A program made the position numbers and the translations under genes. Of a DNA stretch of 64,000 nucleotides, positions 62,601 through 64,000 are shown piece after piece. The notes under the pieces were generated by a model. That model ran no database searches. It was not told the DNA's origin and saw nothing but the letters and a program-made list of their open reading frames with translations. Source of the DNA: an uncultured Collinsella sp. (GTDB lineage: Bacteria; Actinomycetota; Coriobacteriia; Coriobacteriales; Coriobacteriaceae); NCBI GenBank assembly GCA_902490305.1, contig CABUDI010000003.1, positions 62,001 through 126,000 on the forward strand, in the 5' to 3' direction. Position 1 is the first letter of the stretch. Each line of letters opens with the position of its first letter.

Positions 62601-63131
62601 CTAGTCAACCGTTACCAGGCTAAAGAGCTCAACGTCCTCGTTAGAAGGCGTGAGCTTCTTGCGCGGGTTGAGAAACGCAAGCTCAAGGATACAACCGTAG
62701 CCCACAAGCTTTGCGCCCATATCTCGCACCAGTTTACCTGTTGCCTCGACGGTTCCACCCGTCGCGACCAAGTCGTCCAGAATCAACACGGTATCTTTAG
62801 AGCTGATGGCATCGGCGTGGATCTCGATAGAATCCGTTCCATACTCGAGCTCGTAGCTCTCGCTTACCGTCTTGCGCGGCAGTTTGCCCGGCTTACGTGC
62901 GGGAACAAAGCCGGCACCCAGGGCGACGGCCACGGGCACACCGACCATAAAGCCGCGGGCCTCGGGTCCTACGACCTTGGTAATGCCCATGTCGGCAAAA
63001 TGCTCGGCCAGGGCATCCACCATGGCCTTCAGAGCCTCGGGGTTGCCAAAGAGCGGTGTGATGTCCTTAAAGACGACTCCGGGCTCGGGATAGTCGGGGA
63101 TATCGACGATATGAGATTCGAAGTCGTACAT
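62601..63131 (-). CDS. apt: Adenine phosphoribosyltransferase
   Basis: 176 residues. Salvages adenine to AMP. FKDITPLFGNPEALK is diagnostic, GPEARGFMVG and the PRPP motif VLILDDLVATGGT follow. ATG 63131 is preferred (AAAGGTCACGCC upstream); an ATG at 63146 has no site. Operon ftsR-like, apt, NlpC/P60. Confidence 0.95.
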   Translation of the reverse strand: MYDFESHIVDIPDYPEPGVVFKDITPLFGNPEALKAMVDALAEHFADMGITKVVGPEARGFMVGVPVAVALGAGFVPARKPGKLPRKTVSESYELEYGTDSIEIHADAISSKDTVLILDDLVATGGTVEATGKLVRDMGAKLVGYGCILELAFLNPRKKLTPSNEDVELFSLVTVD

Positions 63132-63167
63132 GGCGTGACCTTTCATGGATTGCCGGGTGAACGGCGG

Positions 63168-64000
63168 TTATTTGCCCGTGTTAGCAGACGAGCTATGCGA
63201 GGGGACGACGACCTTGGACGGCTGCACGAGCGACTCGTCGTGCGCGGCAACCGCGGGGACGCTTGTCGCATCGCTTTTAGCCTTGGTGGATTCGGAACGC
63301 GCGATCTCCTCATCGAGGGCATCGATGTCAGCATCTTCGACCACGGCGTTGAGCGACTCAAAGACACGGTTCTTAAGGAGCGCGGTATGCACACCCTCGG
63401 TGAGGTCGTGCAGCTTCTTAAAAGCGCGCTCGAGCTTGGCGTCGCGCTCGTCATCGGAGGTATCCATGCCGAGCATGCTCACGAGAACCTGCTCAAACAT
63501 CGAAGACTCGCGGTTTGCCGACGATACGTACTGTCGCAGGTTACGCGGCTCAATGTGGAAGCGCGACAGCTCCGAGCAGTAACGGATAATCGGGAAATCT
63601 CGGCCATCCACGAGCTCTCGGTTCTGCGGGCTCTTGATGATGCGGATAAGATCGTTCTCGGCAAGGGAGCGGATAAACGAAATCTCAACACCGAGCATGT
63701 CGGGAATGGTCTCGATGGGATGCAGCTTTTGTTTGGTCTCCTTGGGCTCCGTCTTAAGCGGAACATCGGACAGCAGACCCACCTCGTAAGCCAAAGTGGA
63801 CAGGTCCGTTGCGTTTTCCAAGCGCTGTTTAATGACGTTGAGCGGCATGTAGCGGGTCTTCTGCAGGTGCAGGATGACCTCGAGACGATCAACGTCTTCC
63901 TTGGAGTACTGGCGATACCCCTTAGGCGTACGATGAGGGGTGATGAGCCCCTCATCTTCTAGAAATCTAATTTTTGAGTTCGATAGATCGGGGTATGCGC
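63168..64000 (-). CDS. MerR-family regulator, FtsR-like, 5' truncated
   Basis: About 276 residues are visible; the start lies beyond the window. The N-terminal winged helix reads LSNSKIRFLEDEGLITPHRT then PKGYRQYSKEDVDRLEVIL, very close to the DNA-binding domain of FtsR (Rv1828), which activates ftsZ in actinobacteria. The middle (about 80-190) is helical, and the C-terminal 50 residues are Ser/Ala/Val-rich and likely disordered. Two MerR-like modules are possible (a second HTH-like stretch IPDMLGVEISFIRSLAENDLI). The symbol is left blank as the full protein is not seen. Confidence 0.78.
   Translation of the reverse strand, partial: AYPDLSNSKIRFLEDEGLITPHRTPKGYRQYSKEDVDRLEVILHLQKTRYMPLNVIKQRLENATDLSTLAYEVGLLSDVPLKTEPKETKQKLHPIETIPDMLGVEISFIRSLAENDLIRIIKSPQNRELVDGRDFPIIRYCSELSRFHIEPRNLRQYVSSANRESSMFEQVLVSMLGMDTSDDERDAKLERAFKKLHDLTEGVHTALLKNRVFESLNAVVEDADIDALDEEIARSESTKAKSDATSVPAVAAHDESLVQPSKVVVPSHSSSANTGK

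Overview
The window looks like a chromosomal segment from a Coriobacteriia actinobacterium, most likely a Collinsella-like gut anaerobe. That is an inference from gene content and high-GC coding style; no marker such as 16S rRNA is present. The clues are an actinobacterial mIHF upstream of gmk-rpoZ, the lexA / LysM division suppressor / nrdR block, an FtsR-like MerR regulator next to apt, a large AdhE alcohol dehydrogenase, and rny followed by a GHKL ATPase gene and spoVS in a segment with no other sporulation genes. I saw no rRNA, tRNA, prophage or CRISPR array.

Layout. 1-2.5 kb: ispG (5' truncated) and proS. 2.5-6.1 kb, minus strand: adhE followed by a small kinase-like phosphotransferase. 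6.2-7.3 kb: a RAYT-type transposase between REP-like repeats. 7.4-13.4 kb: rpmB, then the pyrimidine operon pyrR-B-C-K-D-F behind an attenuator-like leader. 13.6-16 kb: mihF, gmk, rpoZ, thiI. 16.2-20.3 kb: comEA, comEC, holA. 20.4-24.9 kb: rpsT, lepA, a dusB broken by a 35-bp tandem duplication, hemW. 24.9-32.3 kb: two DnaJ proteins (one with a predicted membrane tail), mtaB, phoH, ybeY, dgkA, era, recO. 32.4-44.8 kb: rpsO, pnp, a 637-bp gap with inverted structured repeats, rnj, ftsK, a rodZ-like gene, yajQ, rimO, pgsA, pncC/cinA. 45-53.8 kb: recA, recX, rny, a GHKL ATPase, spoVS, miaB, miaA, hflX. 53.8-56.7 kb: lexA with a co-transcribed membrane acyltransferase on the minus strand, and divergently the LysM division suppressor, nrdR and dut. 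57.2-64 kb: an MGDG-synthase-like glycosyltransferase, trxB, a DUF1836 regulator, degV, a secreted NlpC/P60 hydrolase, apt and an FtsR-like regulator running off the window.

How the genes fit together. Most are housekeeping modules: pyrimidine synthesis, tRNA modification (thiI, dusB, mtaB, rimO for the ribosome, miaAB), RNA decay (pnp, rnj, rny, ybeY), DNA repair and SOS (recA, recX, lexA, division suppressor), DNA uptake (comEA, comEC) and envelope. Both recA and lexA carry SOS boxes. recA and comEA additionally share a helically phased TTTGGTC repeat array, which hints at a common competence/recombination regulator.

The most unusual features are non-coding: (1) two palindromic elements at about 56.75-57.21 kb with an almost identical 36-nt core but unrelated, self-complementary arms, each sitting just 3' of a gene; (2) a second family of structured repeats between pnp and rnj; (3) the TTTGGTC arrays; (4) a shared operator linking a DUF1836 regulator gene and degV.
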